Of a DNA stretch of 64,000 nucleotides, positions 43,717 through 52,670 are shown in pieces (within the stretch, counting starts at the first letter, position 1; each line of letters begins with the position of its first letter). Position numbers and translations under genes: made by a program. The notes under the pieces were generated by a model, which worked only from the letters and a program-made list of their open reading frames with translations, ran no database searches and was not told the DNA's origin. Source of the DNA: Halopelagius inordinatus (lineage in GTDB: Archaea; Halobacteriota; Halobacteria; Halobacteriales; Haloferacaceae); assembly GCF_900113245.1 (NCBI RefSeq), contig NZ_FOOQ01000001.1, positions 124,001 to 188,000 on the forward strand, read 5' to 3'.

Positions 43717-45000
43717 ATGGCCGACGATTCGGAGACCGACGAGGGACGACCCCCCGACGAACCCGAGTCCGAGTCGGGGGCCGACCCTACGCCTACCGAC
43801 GAGGAGGTCCCCGAAACGGGCGACGCAGACAGCGACGGTGCCGGCGATAGCGACGCCGACGCAGGTGCGGATGCCGACGCAGACGCGGATGCCGACGCAG
43901 ACATCGATGCGGATTCGGACGCCGACGCCGACGTATCCGATTCGTCCGATGCGGACGCCGACGCGGACATCGACGCCGACGCCGACGCGGAAGACGAGAC
44001 TCCCGGCGACGGCGATACGGATCTGTGGCCCGAGGCCGACTACACGCCCGACGACAGCGACGACCCGGCGGCGGACGCCGACTCTCCCGAACCCGACGCC
44101 GACGACGCGAGCGAGGGGTCGGTCGAGGCCGGAACGGACGGCGGCGAAGTCGCCTCCGCGGACGCCTCGGTGCCGTCTCGACACTCCGAAGCGGGATACC
44201 CTGACGACGACGGAATCGTCGGCGAGGGTCCCGAGAGCGACCAGGAAATGCCGCTCGCGGACCACATCGAAGAGATGGTCCGCCGACTCGCGGTGGTGTT
44301 CGCCGTCGGCGGCATCATCACGCTGATCATGTTCCCCGGCGGGGAACTCGTAAACTCCGCGTTCGGATTCAACCTGACGAGTGCGACGGAAGTGATCAAC
44401 TTCCTTTGGAACCGTCACATCCCCGGCGCGCCGGAACTCGCGGACCGTCGCCCCCGGGTGTACGGACCGCTCGAACTCATCCTGACCGAACTGAAGGTCG
44501 CCGGTCTCGCCGGCCTCTTGATCGGTCTCCCGGTGTTCGTCTACGAGACGTACCTGTTCATGCGACCCGGTCTGTACCAGCGAGAGCGACGTTACTACCT
44601 CGCGGCCGTCCCGACGAGCCTCGTCCTCGCGGTCGTCGGGATGGCGTTCGCGCATTTCGTCGTCCTCCCCGCCATCTTCGCGTATTTCACGTCGTACACC
44701 ACCGGAACGGCCACCGTCGCGTTCGGCCTCAAAGAGACGTTCAACCTGATACTGCTGTTGATGGGGTACATGGCCATCGTCTTCCAGATTCCGCTTTTCG
44801 TCATGCTCGCGATCATGATGAACCTCGTCACGCGGCGGTGGCTCGCCTCGCGACGCCTGATCTTCTGGGGCGCGTTCCTCGGTCTCTCGTTCCTCGTCAG
44901 CCCCGACCCGACCGGGATGGCCCCCATCATCATCGCCGCGACGATGATCACGCTGTTCGAGGGGACGCTGTTTCTCCTCCGGTGGACGCGAATGGAGTGA
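43717..45000 (+). CDS. tatC1: TatC translocase subunit with acidic repeat extension
   Basis: 427 residues. The first about 180 residues are extremely acidic, with tandem A-D/D-A-D dipeptide runs (about 45-95) encoded by repeated GACGC and GATGC units at 43850-44000. The TatC core begins at D-H-I-E-E-M-V-R-R-L-A (about 184) and carries six helices ending about residue 425. TatCo plus the double TatCt form the haloarchaeal twin-arginine translocase. The tail is far longer than in usual TatC (core about 250). Confidence 0.92.
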   Translation: MADDSETDEGRPPDEPESESGADPTPTDEEVPETGDADSDGAGDSDADAGADADADADADADIDADSDADADVSDSSDADADADIDADADAEDETPGDGDTDLWPEADYTPDDSDDPAADADSPEPDADDASEGSVEAGTDGGEVASADASVPSRHSEAGYPDDDGIVGEGPESDQEMPLADHIEEMVRRLAVVFAVGGIITLIMFPGGELVNSAFGFNLTSATEVINFLWNRHIPGAPELADRRPRVYGPLELILTELKVAGLAGLLIGLPVFVYETYLFMRPGLYQRERRYYLAAVPTSLVLAVVGMAFAHFVVLPAIFAYFTSYTTGTATVAFGLKETFNLILLLMGYMAIVFQIPLFVMLAIMMNLVTRRWLASRRLIFWGAFLGLSFLVSPDPTGMAPIIIAATMITLFEGTLFLLRWTRME

Positions 45001-45156
45001 CGACGCCGTCGGCCTCTGCCAGCACCTTCCACACCGTCTCGGGCGGTCGATAGAGACCGACGCACCGAGTTCCCGCACCCGCCGCTACCCGTCGCGTAAC
45101 GCTGTGAACGAGTCGGAACCGTCGGCGTCTCACCGCCGCAGAATCGAGCCTGTCGA

Positions 45157-46080
45157 TTACTCGCCGGTCGGGTACTCAGTCGAGAACACGTCTTCGACGA
45201 GCGGTTCGTCTCCGCTTTCGGTCCTCTCGCCTTCGTCGTCTTCGGGGCTGACGCTCCCGGTTTTGTAACCGTGCATGTCGAGCGTCACGTGGTCGAACCC
45301 GAGGTCGGTCAGGTGGTCGCGGGCGGCCTCCACGAAGTCGATGTCGAGGGCCGCCTCCAGTTCGTCGCGAGAGACTTCGATGCGGGCGAGGCCGTCGTGG
45401 TCGCGGACGCGGAACTGCGAGAATCCCCACGTCCGCAGGACGCGTTCGGCCTTCTCGACGCGAGTGAGGCGCTCTTCCGTGACTTCGAGACCGGTCGGGA
45501 TTCGCGAGGAGAGACACGCCATCGACGGTTTGTCGGCGACCGAGAGGTCGTAGTCGTCGGCGATGGCTCTGACGTCGTCTTTGGTGACGTCGTGGGCCAA
45601 AAGCGGCGAGAACACCTCTAACTCCTCGACGGCGCGGAGTCCCGGTCGGTGCCCCTCGCCGGGGTCCGAGGCGTTCGTACCGTCGCAGACGGTGTCGATG
45701 TCGAGTTCGCGCGCCGTCTCGTACATCCGTCCGAGACGCATCGTCCGGCAGTGATAACACCGGTCGCCGTCGTTCGCGACGAAGTCAGGGTTGTCCAGTT
45801 CGGAGAACTCGACGACTTCGTGTCTGATCCCTATCTCTTCTGCGACGCGGCGCGCTTCGTCGAGTTCCGACTCGGGGAGCGTCTCCGACCGGGCCGTACA
45901 GGCCACCGCCCGGTCGCCGAGAGCGTCGCGCGCGAGGGCCGCGACGACGGAGGAGTCCACGCCGCCGGAGAAGGCGACGACGACGCCGTCTCGTTCCCCG
46001 AGGGAGGTCCGGACCGCCTCGGCTTTCTGTGCGGCCGAGCGAGTTCCCTCGTCCGTCGACGAATCCACGTCGGGTTGCAT
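45157..46080 (-). CDS. larE: ATP-dependent sacrificial sulfur transferase LarE
   Basis: 307 residues. PP-loop S-G-G-V-D-S-S (about 40-46), C-Y-H-C-R (about 105-109) and A-C-L-S-S-R-I-P (about 182-189), the position of the sulfur-donating Cys in LarE. The C-terminal tail is charged. It activates the pyridinium dicarboxylate and inserts sulfur during nickel-pincer-nucleotide synthesis for lactate racemase-type enzymes. LarB is 5 kb away; LarA and LarC were not found in the window. Confidence 0.88.
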   Translation of the reverse strand: MQPDVDSSTDEGTRSAAQKAEAVRTSLGERDGVVVAFSGGVDSSVVAALARDALGDRAVACTARSETLPESELDEARRVAEEIGIRHEVVEFSELDNPDFVANDGDRCYHCRTMRLGRMYETARELDIDTVCDGTNASDPGEGHRPGLRAVEELEVFSPLLAHDVTKDDVRAIADDYDLSVADKPSMACLSSRIPTGLEVTEERLTRVEKAERVLRTWGFSQFRVRDHDGLARIEVSRDELEAALDIDFVEAARDHLTDLGFDHVTLDMHGYKTGSVSPEDDEGERTESGDEPLVEDVFSTEYPTGE

Positions 46081-46174
46081 GGCACGAACTTCACCGCGGA
46101 GCGTCAAAAGCGCGTTGTCCTCGGCGGCGACTACCCGTAACGTTTTGTCGGGTGGGGCGATACTCCACGGCGAA

Positions 46175-48145
46175 ATGGACTTCGAGACCATCCCGGGCGT
46201 CGGCGAGAAGACGGCCGCCGCGCTGTCGGAACTCGACGACCCCGCGCGGGCCCTCGAAGCGGGCGACGTGGCGGAACTCGCCCGTGCACCCGGCATCACG
46301 GAGGGGCGCGCCGCGGCCATCGCGCGGGCCGCTATCCGCCGCCGCCACGACGACGACGGCGACTTTCTCGCCACCGACCGCGCCCGGGAGGTGTACCGCG
46401 ACGTGCTCTCGTTGCTCCGCGAGCGAACCGTCACCGCCTACGCCGGAAAGCGCGTCGAGACGCTGTTTCCCACCTCGTCGGCCTCGCGCATCGACGAGGT
46501 CAGAGAGTTCGCCCGAGAGGCGGTCGAGCGGACGCCCGAATCCGACGTTCTCGCCGCCTTAGAGGGCGTCGAACCCCTCGAACCGGCGTCCGGGCTCCGC
46601 GTCCGAGAGCGCTGTCTCGCCACCCTCGACGCCGAACGCTACGCCGCGGCGAAAGACGCGTTCCCGGAACTGTCCGTCGAGATAGTCGAGGACGCGCGCG
46701 ACTTGGCGGAACTCGCGCGGTCGTACTCCACCGTCGTCGCACTCGACGAGACGTTCGCGGGCGTGGACGTCGAGGGCGACGTTCGAGTTCGCCCCGACGC
46801 CGCCGAGAACCCCGACGAAATCGTCCCCGAGAGAGTGCTCGCCTTCTTCGCGGGCAACCGCGGACGCGTGCAGGCGGCGGCGGACGTCCACGAGGCGGCG
46901 GGCCTCGACGCGCCCTGTGACCTCGACGCCCTGCGAGACGCCCTGAGTCGGGTAGACGAGGACGGAACCGTCGTCGGCGACGAGGAACTCGACCGCCTCG
47001 CCGCGGCCGTAGACGACCTCGACACCGCCGTCTCGGCGGCCGAGTCGGTCGCGAACGACCGCCTCCGCGACGCCATCCGCGAACGCGACGTGACCATCGA
47101 GGGGACGGACTTTCTCTCCTTGGTCGAACAGGGCGCGCGCGTCGATTCGCTGCTGTCTCGGGAACTCGAAGACGAGTACGACGCGGCGGTCGAAGCGGCG
47201 AGAGACCACCTCGTCGAGACGCTGAACCTCGAACCCGAGGAGGCGGACGTCGCCGTCCGCGCGTTCACCGACGACGCCGCCTTTCCGGTCGAACGCGACG
47301 AGGAGATGGTCTCGCGCCTCCGGACGGAGTTGAAGGCCGGACGCGACAGGCGCGCCGCGCGACTCAAACGCGACCTCGCCGCCGACTTGGCGACTCTGCG
47401 CGCCCCCGCCGAGGAGATGGTCGATTCCGCCCTCGAACTCGACGTGGAACTGGCCGTCTCGCGCTTCGCCCGCGACTTCGACTGCGTCGTCCCCGAGTTC
47501 GACGGCGAGGGGTTCGTCGTCGAGGGCGGCCGGTCGCCCCTCCTCGACGTGGCGTTCGAGGCGGTCGAACCGGTCGATTACGGCGTCTCGGGGGTCACCC
47601 TGCTCTCGGGCGTCAACTCCGGCGGGAAGACGTCCACGCTCGATTTGGTCGCCCTCGTCGTCGTGTTGGCACACATGGGACTTCCCGTCCCGGCCGAACG
47701 CGTCGAACTCGAACGCGTCTCCGAACTGCACTACTACGCCAAGACGCAGGGAACCCTCGACGCGGGCGCGTTCGAGAGCACGCTTCGGGACTTCCGCGAA
47801 CTCGCCGACGGCGAGGCGAACCGACTCGTCCTCGTCGACGAACTGGAGAGCATCACCGAACCGGGGGCGTCGGCGAAGATCATCGCGGGCATCCTCGAAG
47901 CGTTGGACGAACAGTCGGCGACGGCGGTGTTCGTCTCTCACCTCGCCGGGGAGATACGCGAGGCGTCGTCGTTCGAGGTGGCCGTAGACGGTATCGAAGC
48001 CGTCGGACTGCGGGACGGTGAACTGCAGGTAAACCGCTCTCCGGTCAAAGACCACCTCGCGCGTTCGACGCCGGAACTCATCGTCGAGAAACTCGCGGGC
48101 GAGGACGGGTCGGGGTTCTACGACCGACTTTTAGAGAAGTTCTGA
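46175..48145 (+). CDS. MutS-family DNA-binding ATPase with helix-hairpin-helix start
   Basis: 656 residues. Short HhH segment I-P-G-V-G-E-K-T-A-A-A-L at residues 6-17, core/clamp helices about 90-450, and MutS ATPase with Walker A G-V-N-S-G-G-K-T-S-T (about 485-494), L-V-D-E-L-E (Walker B, about 558-563). It has no N-terminal mismatch-recognition domain and no F-x-E motif, nor a C-terminal Smr nuclease, so it is not MutS1 nor typical MutS2; an archaeal MutS-related protein of unknown target. Confidence 0.88.
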   Translation: MDFETIPGVGEKTAAALSELDDPARALEAGDVAELARAPGITEGRAAAIARAAIRRRHDDDGDFLATDRAREVYRDVLSLLRERTVTAYAGKRVETLFPTSSASRIDEVREFAREAVERTPESDVLAALEGVEPLEPASGLRVRERCLATLDAERYAAAKDAFPELSVEIVEDARDLAELARSYSTVVALDETFAGVDVEGDVRVRPDAAENPDEIVPERVLAFFAGNRGRVQAAADVHEAAGLDAPCDLDALRDALSRVDEDGTVVGDEELDRLAAAVDDLDTAVSAAESVANDRLRDAIRERDVTIEGTDFLSLVEQGARVDSLLSRELEDEYDAAVEAARDHLVETLNLEPEEADVAVRAFTDDAAFPVERDEEMVSRLRTELKAGRDRRAARLKRDLAADLATLRAPAEEMVDSALELDVELAVSRFARDFDCVVPEFDGEGFVVEGGRSPLLDVAFEAVEPVDYGVSGVTLLSGVNSGGKTSTLDLVALVVVLAHMGLPVPAERVELERVSELHYYAKTQGTLDAGAFESTLRDFRELADGEANRLVLVDELESITEPGASAKIIAGILEALDEQSATAVFVSHLAGEIREASSFEVAVDGIEAVGLRDGELQVNRSPVKDHLARSTPELIVEKLAGEDGSGFYDRLLEKF

Positions 48146-48153
48146 CCGGATTT

Positions 48154-48480
48154 ATGTCGGTCAGTTTCGACGTATCGGACATGGTCCCCGACCCCACCGA
48201 TTCCGACTCGTCCGGCGCAGACTCCCCGGACGACCCTTCCGACGCGACGTACGACGTGGTGTACCGCGCGACGAGAGACGCTATTTGGGACGTCGTCGGC
48301 ACGGCGACGCTGATTCTATTCTACCTCGCTCTCGCCGGAATCGCTCTGTCTATCGCCGTCGCCGGAATCAGTCAGTTCCTCTCGGGTTCGGGGTCGATGA
48401 CCCTCGGCGTCGTCGGCGTCGGAGCCCTCTCCGTCGGCCTGTTCGCGGCCTATCGCATCTACGCGCTTGCGACGGAGTGA
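48154..48480 (+). CDS. small membrane protein
   Basis: 108 residues. Acidic, Ser/Pro/Asp-rich start then two hydrophobic helices (about 47-72 and 80-103). Starts 8 bp after the mutS-like stop, probably same transcript; an alternative start at 48181 (M-V-P-D-P) is about as likely. Family not recognised. Confidence 0.6.
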   Translation: MSVSFDVSDMVPDPTDSDSSGADSPDDPSDATYDVVYRATRDAIWDVVGTATLILFYLALAGIALSIAVAGISQFLSGSGSMTLGVVGVGALSVGLFAAYRIYALATE

Positions 48481-48617
48481 GGCGGGCCGACGCGCCCGTC
48501 CGCCCGGCGTCGTCGGCGCAAATCCGACCGAACGTCCCCGTCAGTACCGACCTGCGATTCCGGACGGTTCAGCCTCCCTCCGTTTCGGCTTCACTTTCAC
48601 TCCGCCACTGGGGAACC

Positions 48618-48626
48618 GTTAAGTAG
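48618..48626 (+). promoter_or_regulatory. TATA-like box for Orc1/Cdc6 gene
   Basis: GTTAAGTAG centred 27 nt before the ATG at 48649, fitting a leaderless start. Confidence 0.5.
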
Positions 48627-48648
48627 ACTGCTATTCGTAATCGAACCG

Positions 48649-49773
48649 ATGAGGGACGACCCCGAAGAGGGGATGCTATCGTGGGACGAGACGGTGTTCC
48701 GCGACGAACACGTCTTCGAGATAGATTACGTTCCGGAGACGTTCGACCACCGGGAGACGCAGCTTCAGAGCCTGAAGTACGCGCTCCGCCCCGCGGTTCG
48801 CGGCTCTCGTCCCCTCAACACGACGGTCCGCGGTCCGCCCGGCACCGGGAAGACGACCGCCGTTCAGAAACTGTTCGGCGAACTCGGCGCCCAAAGCGGC
48901 GTCCGGACGGTCAGAGTGAACTGTCAGGTCGATTCGACGCGGTACGCCGTCTTCTCTCGCATCTTCGAGCACATCTTCGAGTACGAACCCCCGTCGTCCG
49001 GCATCTCGTTCAAGAAACTGTTCGGCCAGATAACCGACCGACTCGTCGAGGAAGACGAGGTGTTGGCCGTCGCCTTAGACGACGTGAACTACCTGTTCTA
49101 CGAGAACGAGGCGTCGGACACGCTCTACTCGTTGCTCCGGGCCCACGAGACGCACTCGGGCGCGAAAATCGGCGTCATCATCGTCTCGTCGGACCTCTCT
49201 TTGGACGTCATCGACGAACTCGACGGCCGCGTCCAGAGCGTCTTCCGCCCCGAGGAGGTGTACTTTCCCGTCTACGACGTCGAGGAGATTGTCGGCATCC
49301 TCCGCGAACGCGCCCGACGGGGGTTCCGCGAGGACGTCGTCGGGGCCCCGGAACTCGACAGAGTCGCGGAACTCACCGCAGACAGCGGTGACCTGCGCGT
49401 CGGCATCGACTTGCTGCGCCGCGCGGGACTCCACGCGGAGATGCGCGCCAGTCAGTCCGTCGAACTCGAAGATATCGAGGCGGCCTACGACAAATCGAAG
49501 TACGTCCACCTCTCGCGGGTCCTCCGCGGCCTCTCGGACTCCGAACGCGCCCTCGTGCGGGTCGTCGCCGAGTACGACGGCGAACAGGCGGGAACCGTCT
49601 ACGACGCCTTCCGCGAGGAGACCGACCTCGGATACACGCGGTACTCGGAGATAACGAACAAACTCGACCAACTCGGCGTCATCGAGGCCGAATACACGGA
49701 GATTGAGGGCCGAGGGCGCTCCCGGTCGCTCTCGCTGTCGTACGACTCGGAGGCCGTCTTGGACCGCCTCTGA
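48649..49773 (+). CDS. Orc1/Cdc6 replication initiator protein
   Basis: 374 residues. Walker A G-P-P-G-T-G-K-T-T (about 63-71), Walker B A-L-D-D-V-N-Y (Asp-Asp rather than Asp-Glu, about 144-150), sensor-1 region I-V-S-S-D-L-S and a C-terminal winged helix (about 290-374). Belongs to haloarchaeal orc family, of which genomes carry many. The upstream 168 bp do not show convincing origin-recognition-box repeats, so whether it marks an origin is open. Confidence 0.9.
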   Translation: MRDDPEEGMLSWDETVFRDEHVFEIDYVPETFDHRETQLQSLKYALRPAVRGSRPLNTTVRGPPGTGKTTAVQKLFGELGAQSGVRTVRVNCQVDSTRYAVFSRIFEHIFEYEPPSSGISFKKLFGQITDRLVEEDEVLAVALDDVNYLFYENEASDTLYSLLRAHETHSGAKIGVIIVSSDLSLDVIDELDGRVQSVFRPEEVYFPVYDVEEIVGILRERARRGFREDVVGAPELDRVAELTADSGDLRVGIDLLRRAGLHAEMRASQSVELEDIEAAYDKSKYVHLSRVLRGLSDSERALVRVVAEYDGEQAGTVYDAFREETDLGYTRYSEITNKLDQLGVIEAEYTEIEGRGRSRSLSLSYDSEAVLDRL

Positions 49774-49890
49774 GTCGCGTCGTCCCGTCTCGGTTCTTTC
49801 TCGCCGCGCGGTCGTCTGTCGCCGACGGCGACTCCCCGCCGGCCCGGTCCCGTTCGAAGGCTTTTCGCCGTGCCTCTCGGAGTAACGCGT

Positions 49891-50583
49891 ATGAAGACGA
49901 CGGGCGGCACGGACGACCAGAAGCGTCGCGCCGGCGAACGCGCGGCGGAACTCGTGACGGACGGAACGACGGTCGGACTCGGAACCGGCAGTACCGCGGC
50001 GTTCGCCGTGCGCGCTATCGCCCGCGCCGTCGACGATGGACTCGACGTTCGCGGCGTCCCCACCTCCTTTGCGACGCGCGAACTCGCCCGAGAGGAGGGC
50101 GTCCCCCTCGTCGCCTTGGACGAGGTGGAGACGCTCGACCTCGCGATAGACGGCGCGGACCAGGTGGACGACGACCTGAACGCCATCAAGGGCGGCGGCG
50201 CGGCGCACACGAGAGAGAAGGTGGTAGACGCCGCGGCCGACCGGTTCGTCGTCGTCGCGGACCCCTCGAAGACGGCGACGACGCTGGACCGGGCGGTGGC
50301 GGTGGAAGTGCTGCCGGACGCGCGGACGACCGTCGCCGCCCGACTCCGAGAACTCGGCGGCGACCCGACGCTCAGACGCGCAGAACGGAAGGACGGCCCC
50401 GTAGTGACCGACAACGGGAACCTCGTCTTCGACTGCGAGTTCGGACCCATCGACGACCCCGCGACGCTCTCGTCCGACCTCTCCGCGATTCCGGGCTGTG
50501 TCGAACACGGCCTGTTCGTCGGGATGGTAGACGAGGTGTACGTCGGGACGGACGACGGCGTCGAGGTCAGAACGCGAGGCTGA
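49891..50583 (+). CDS. rpiA: ribose-5-phosphate isomerase A
   Basis: 230 residues. G-L-G-T-G-S-T-A-A (about 31-39), D-G-A-D-Q-V-D (about 87-93) and K-G-G-G-A-A-H-T-R-E-K (about 100-110) with catalytic acid and Lys are the RpiA signature. Interconverts ribose-5-P and ribulose-5-P. ATG 49891 is the natural start; an upstream GTG at 49870 is possible. Confidence 0.95.
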   Translation: MKTTGGTDDQKRRAGERAAELVTDGTTVGLGTGSTAAFAVRAIARAVDDGLDVRGVPTSFATRELAREEGVPLVALDEVETLDLAIDGADQVDDDLNAIKGGGAAHTREKVVDAAADRFVVVADPSKTATTLDRAVAVEVLPDARTTVAARLRELGGDPTLRRAERKDGPVVTDNGNLVFDCEFGPIDDPATLSSDLSAIPGCVEHGLFVGMVDEVYVGTDDGVEVRTRG

Positions 50584-50652
50584 CGCTCGGAGGACGGCCG
50601 TCGCTGTCGGACTCGCAGCGTCGAAAAAATCGGGGTCGAATCGGGAACCGAA

Positions 50653-50820
50653 TTACAGGTCGCGGGGCTGGACCGTCTTCCGGTCGTTCTGTTCTGCGCG
50701 GCGGGCGGCGTCTTCGAGCAGTTCGTTGACTTCCTCGTCGAGCGCGTCGTAGAAGTCCGAAGCGACGTTCTTGTCGTTGAGCGCTTCCTTGACGGCTGCC
50801 TTGACAATAAGGTCTGCCAT
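50653..50820 (-). CDS. DUF1931-type 55-residue protein (histone-fold-like)
   Basis: Short ORF starting M-A-D-L-I-V-K-A-A-V-K-E-A-L, then a D-F-Y-D-A-L-D-E-E-V-N-E-L-L helix and ending R-K-T-V-Q-P-R-D-L. This is the DUF1931 pattern, thought to be a shortened archaeal histone-like fold. A good Shine-Dalgarno, GGAGGG, ends seven bases before the ATG (minus strand), and a TATA-like box (CTTATTAAG, 50844-50852) lies upstream. Likely abundant and DNA-associated; function not known. Confidence 0.75.
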   Translation of the reverse strand: MADLIVKAAVKEALNDKNVASDFYDALDEEVNELLEDAARRAEQNDRKTVQPRDL

Positions 50821-50824
50821 ACAA

Positions 50825-50852
50825 CCCTCCTTTCAGAGTCCTACTTAATAAG
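50825..50852 (-). promoter_or_regulatory. promoter and ribosome site of DUF1931 gene
   Basis: On the minus strand CTTATTAAG (50844-50852) is a strong TATA-like box and AAAGGAGGG (50825-50833) a strong Shine-Dalgarno. Usual -27 spacing would put the start near the SD, so a second upstream box may be used. Confidence 0.4.
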
Positions 50853-50914
50853 ATTTCGCAAATCTGCCGCCTCTACGCCCCTACCGGAAGGTTATGGGCT
50901 TTCAGAGGGAACGG

Positions 50915-50924
50915 ATTTATATAG
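50915..50924 (+). promoter_or_regulatory. TATA-like box of larB
   Basis: TTTATATAGT, a good archaeal TATA element. Transcription should begin near 50945, giving a 40-70 nt leader before the GTG 50988 or the ATG 51015. Confidence 0.55.
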
Positions 50925-51014
50925 TGGGAGGTGTGATAAGGAAAGTTCGCCCGGCGAGGTCTCTCTCGGAGCTAAAACGACACGTACGTGGGGGAGCAAC
51001 CTGAACGAGCGCAC

Positions 51015-51806
51015 ATGCGAGATATATTGGAGGCGGTGGCGGCGGGCGACCTCTCACCGGCGGCCGCCGAGACGCGGCTATCGGGGTACGCGACGACGGA
51101 CGCCGGGCGGTTCGACGCCGCCCGCGAGACGCGCCGCGGCGTCCCCGAAGCCATCCTCGCGGACGTGAAGACGCCCGGGGAGACGGCGACGCTGGCGGCC
51201 GCCGCCGTCGATTCCACCGGTCACGCGATACTCACGCGCGCGTCGCAGGCGCACGTTGATGCCGTCGCCGCGGAACTGGACGCGGAGGTCGAACTCGAAC
51301 GGGACGAACGGGCGCGGACGCTCGTCGCCCACGCGCCGGACTTCGAACCGCCGGTTCTCGACGCGACGGTGGGCATCGTCACCGGCGGCACCTCGGACGC
51401 CGAGGCGGCGGGCGAGGCGGCCGTCATCGTCCGCGAGATGGGCGCGTCCCTCACGCGCGTCGAAGACGTGGGCGTCGCCCACCTCGGACGCGTTCTCGAC
51501 CACCTCGACGACCTGCGGGCCGCCGACGTTCTCGTCGTCGCCGCCGGACGCGAGGGGGCGCTTCCCACCGTCGTCGCCGGGTTGGTCGACACGCCCGTCG
51601 TCGGTCTCCCCGTCTCGACAGGATACGGCCACGGCGGCGAGGGCGACGCGGCGCTCTCGGGGATGTTACAGTCCTGTACCGTCATCTCGACTGTCAACAT
51701 CGACGCCGGGTTCGTCGCCGGGGCGCAGGCCGGACTCGTCGCCCGCGCCGTATCGGACGCGAGAGAGGCCGGTTCGGGGGACGGTCCCGAATCCGACTCG
51801 AACTGA
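51015..51806 (+). CDS. larB: nickel pincer cofactor biosynthesis protein LarB
   Basis: 263 residues. Starts M-R-D-I-L-E-A-V-A-A-G-D-L, matching LarB N-termini; a PurE-like core with G-G-T-S-D-A-E-A-A-G-E-A-A (about 121-133), E-G-A-L-P-T-V-V-A-G-L-V and S-T-G-Y-G-H-G-G-E-G-D-A-A-L-S (about 205-219). LarB carboxylates and hydrolyses nicotinic acid adenine dinucleotide in the first step of nickel-pincer-nucleotide synthesis. A GTG 27 bp upstream (50988) is an alternative start. Confidence 0.9.
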   Translation: MRDILEAVAAGDLSPAAAETRLSGYATTDAGRFDAARETRRGVPEAILADVKTPGETATLAAAAVDSTGHAILTRASQAHVDAVAAELDAEVELERDERARTLVAHAPDFEPPVLDATVGIVTGGTSDAEAAGEAAVIVREMGASLTRVEDVGVAHLGRVLDHLDDLRAADVLVVAAGREGALPTVVAGLVDTPVVGLPVSTGYGHGGEGDAALSGMLQSCTVISTVNIDAGFVAGAQAGLVARAVSDAREAGSGDGPESDSN

Positions 51807-51919
51807 CCCTCCGACGACGCGCCGACGTTCGTGTGGTACTCTCGCACGTGTGCGAAGCGGTATTATGGCTGGGGCGCGTACGGACTGTACCGGCACTGTG
51901 GTGGCTGCCGGACTCAACC

Positions 51920-52069
51920 ATGCCAACCTGCGACCATTGCGGGTCGCACGTCTCAGAACACTTCGCGCGCGTGTTCGCCGACGAACGAGGGCGAGTTCTC
52001 GCCTGTCCAAACTGTTCGGCGAACGCGGGTATCGCGGAGGTTGCGCGGCGACGCACCCGCACTGCATGA
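51920..52069 (+). CDS. 49-residue zinc-knuckle protein (DUF7563-like)
   Basis: M-P-T-C-D-H-C-G (Cys 4 and 7), then C-P-N-C (about 30-33), ending in an Arg-rich tail; looks like a small haloarchaeal zinc finger of the DUF7563 type (name from memory). Starts directly after a T-tract-poor spacer, no clear promoter. Function unknown. Confidence 0.65.
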   Translation: MPTCDHCGSHVSEHFARVFADERGRVLACPNCSANAGIAEVARRRTRTA

Positions 52070-52241
52070 CCACTGAAGCGGCGAAAGACCACCACGCGAA
52101 GCCGATTTCTGCGCTGCGGCGGACGATACTCGACGAGCGACGGCCTCTCTGTGGCGGAAGTCGGACACGACGCCGGAGAGACCGAAGAAAAACGGATGCT
52201 GAGTGCCGTTCCGGCTCCGGGCTACGAAGCGAGCCGAAGAG

Positions 52242-52670
52242 TCACGGCCGAACGGCACCGGTCACGAACGCGACGAGGGGGACGGCGACTGCGACGTGGT
52301 AGACGACCAAGACGACCTGTCCGGCGGTGGTGACGCCGAACGTCGGGGCGACGGTGACCACCGGAACGAGCATCGCCGCGAAGACGACGGCCGACGCCGC
52401 GACGAAACTGCGAACCGGTCGGTCGGTCAGCCTCACCGACGCGGCGTAGGCGACGGCCGCCCCGACGCCGGCGAAGACGGCACTTCCGAACAGGGGTCCG
52501 AGAGCGAACGGGCTCGTCGCCCCCGTCGCGCCGAGTTCGACGCCGAGGAGGGTGACGACGCCCCGAGCGAACAGCAGTGCGACGACGGCGACGAGGACGC
52601 CGAGCGTCGTTCGTCGGGCGAGTTCTCCCGCGTCGGCGGGGACTGCGTATCGAGTAGTGGTGGTTGCCAT
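52242..52670 (-). CDS. DUF6069-like membrane protein
   Basis: 142 residues, four hydrophobic helices (about 20-46, 58-82, 87-106, 114-138). No catalytic motif; L-T-D-R-P-V-R-S-F near the middle. It is divergent from the Lrp-type regulator gene, which could control it. The family is recalled as DUF6069, unverified. Confidence 0.7.
   Translation of the reverse strand: MATTTTRYAVPADAGELARRTTLGVLVAVVALLFARGVVTLLGVELGATGATSPFALGPLFGSAVFAGVGAAVAYAASVRLTDRPVRSFVAASAVVFAAMLVPVVTVAPTFGVTTAGQVVLVVYHVAVAVPLVAFVTGAVRP

Noticed and set aside
43850-44000. Possible CRISPR-like or satellite array
   Set aside because: It is a codon-level Asp-Ala repeat inside tatC, with no spacers and irregular period.
48481-48648. 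Possible replication origin before the Orc1/Cdc6 gene
   Set aside because: Only one weak CCACTGGGG-like string; no pair of inverted ORB repeats or long AT-rich unwinding element could be seen.
52066-52302. 78-codon plus-strand frame starting in ATGA overlap with the 49-residue zinc protein
   Set aside because: The first 30 residues look passable but the rest is Arg-rich and overlaps the end of the DUF6069 gene; no conserved motif seen.
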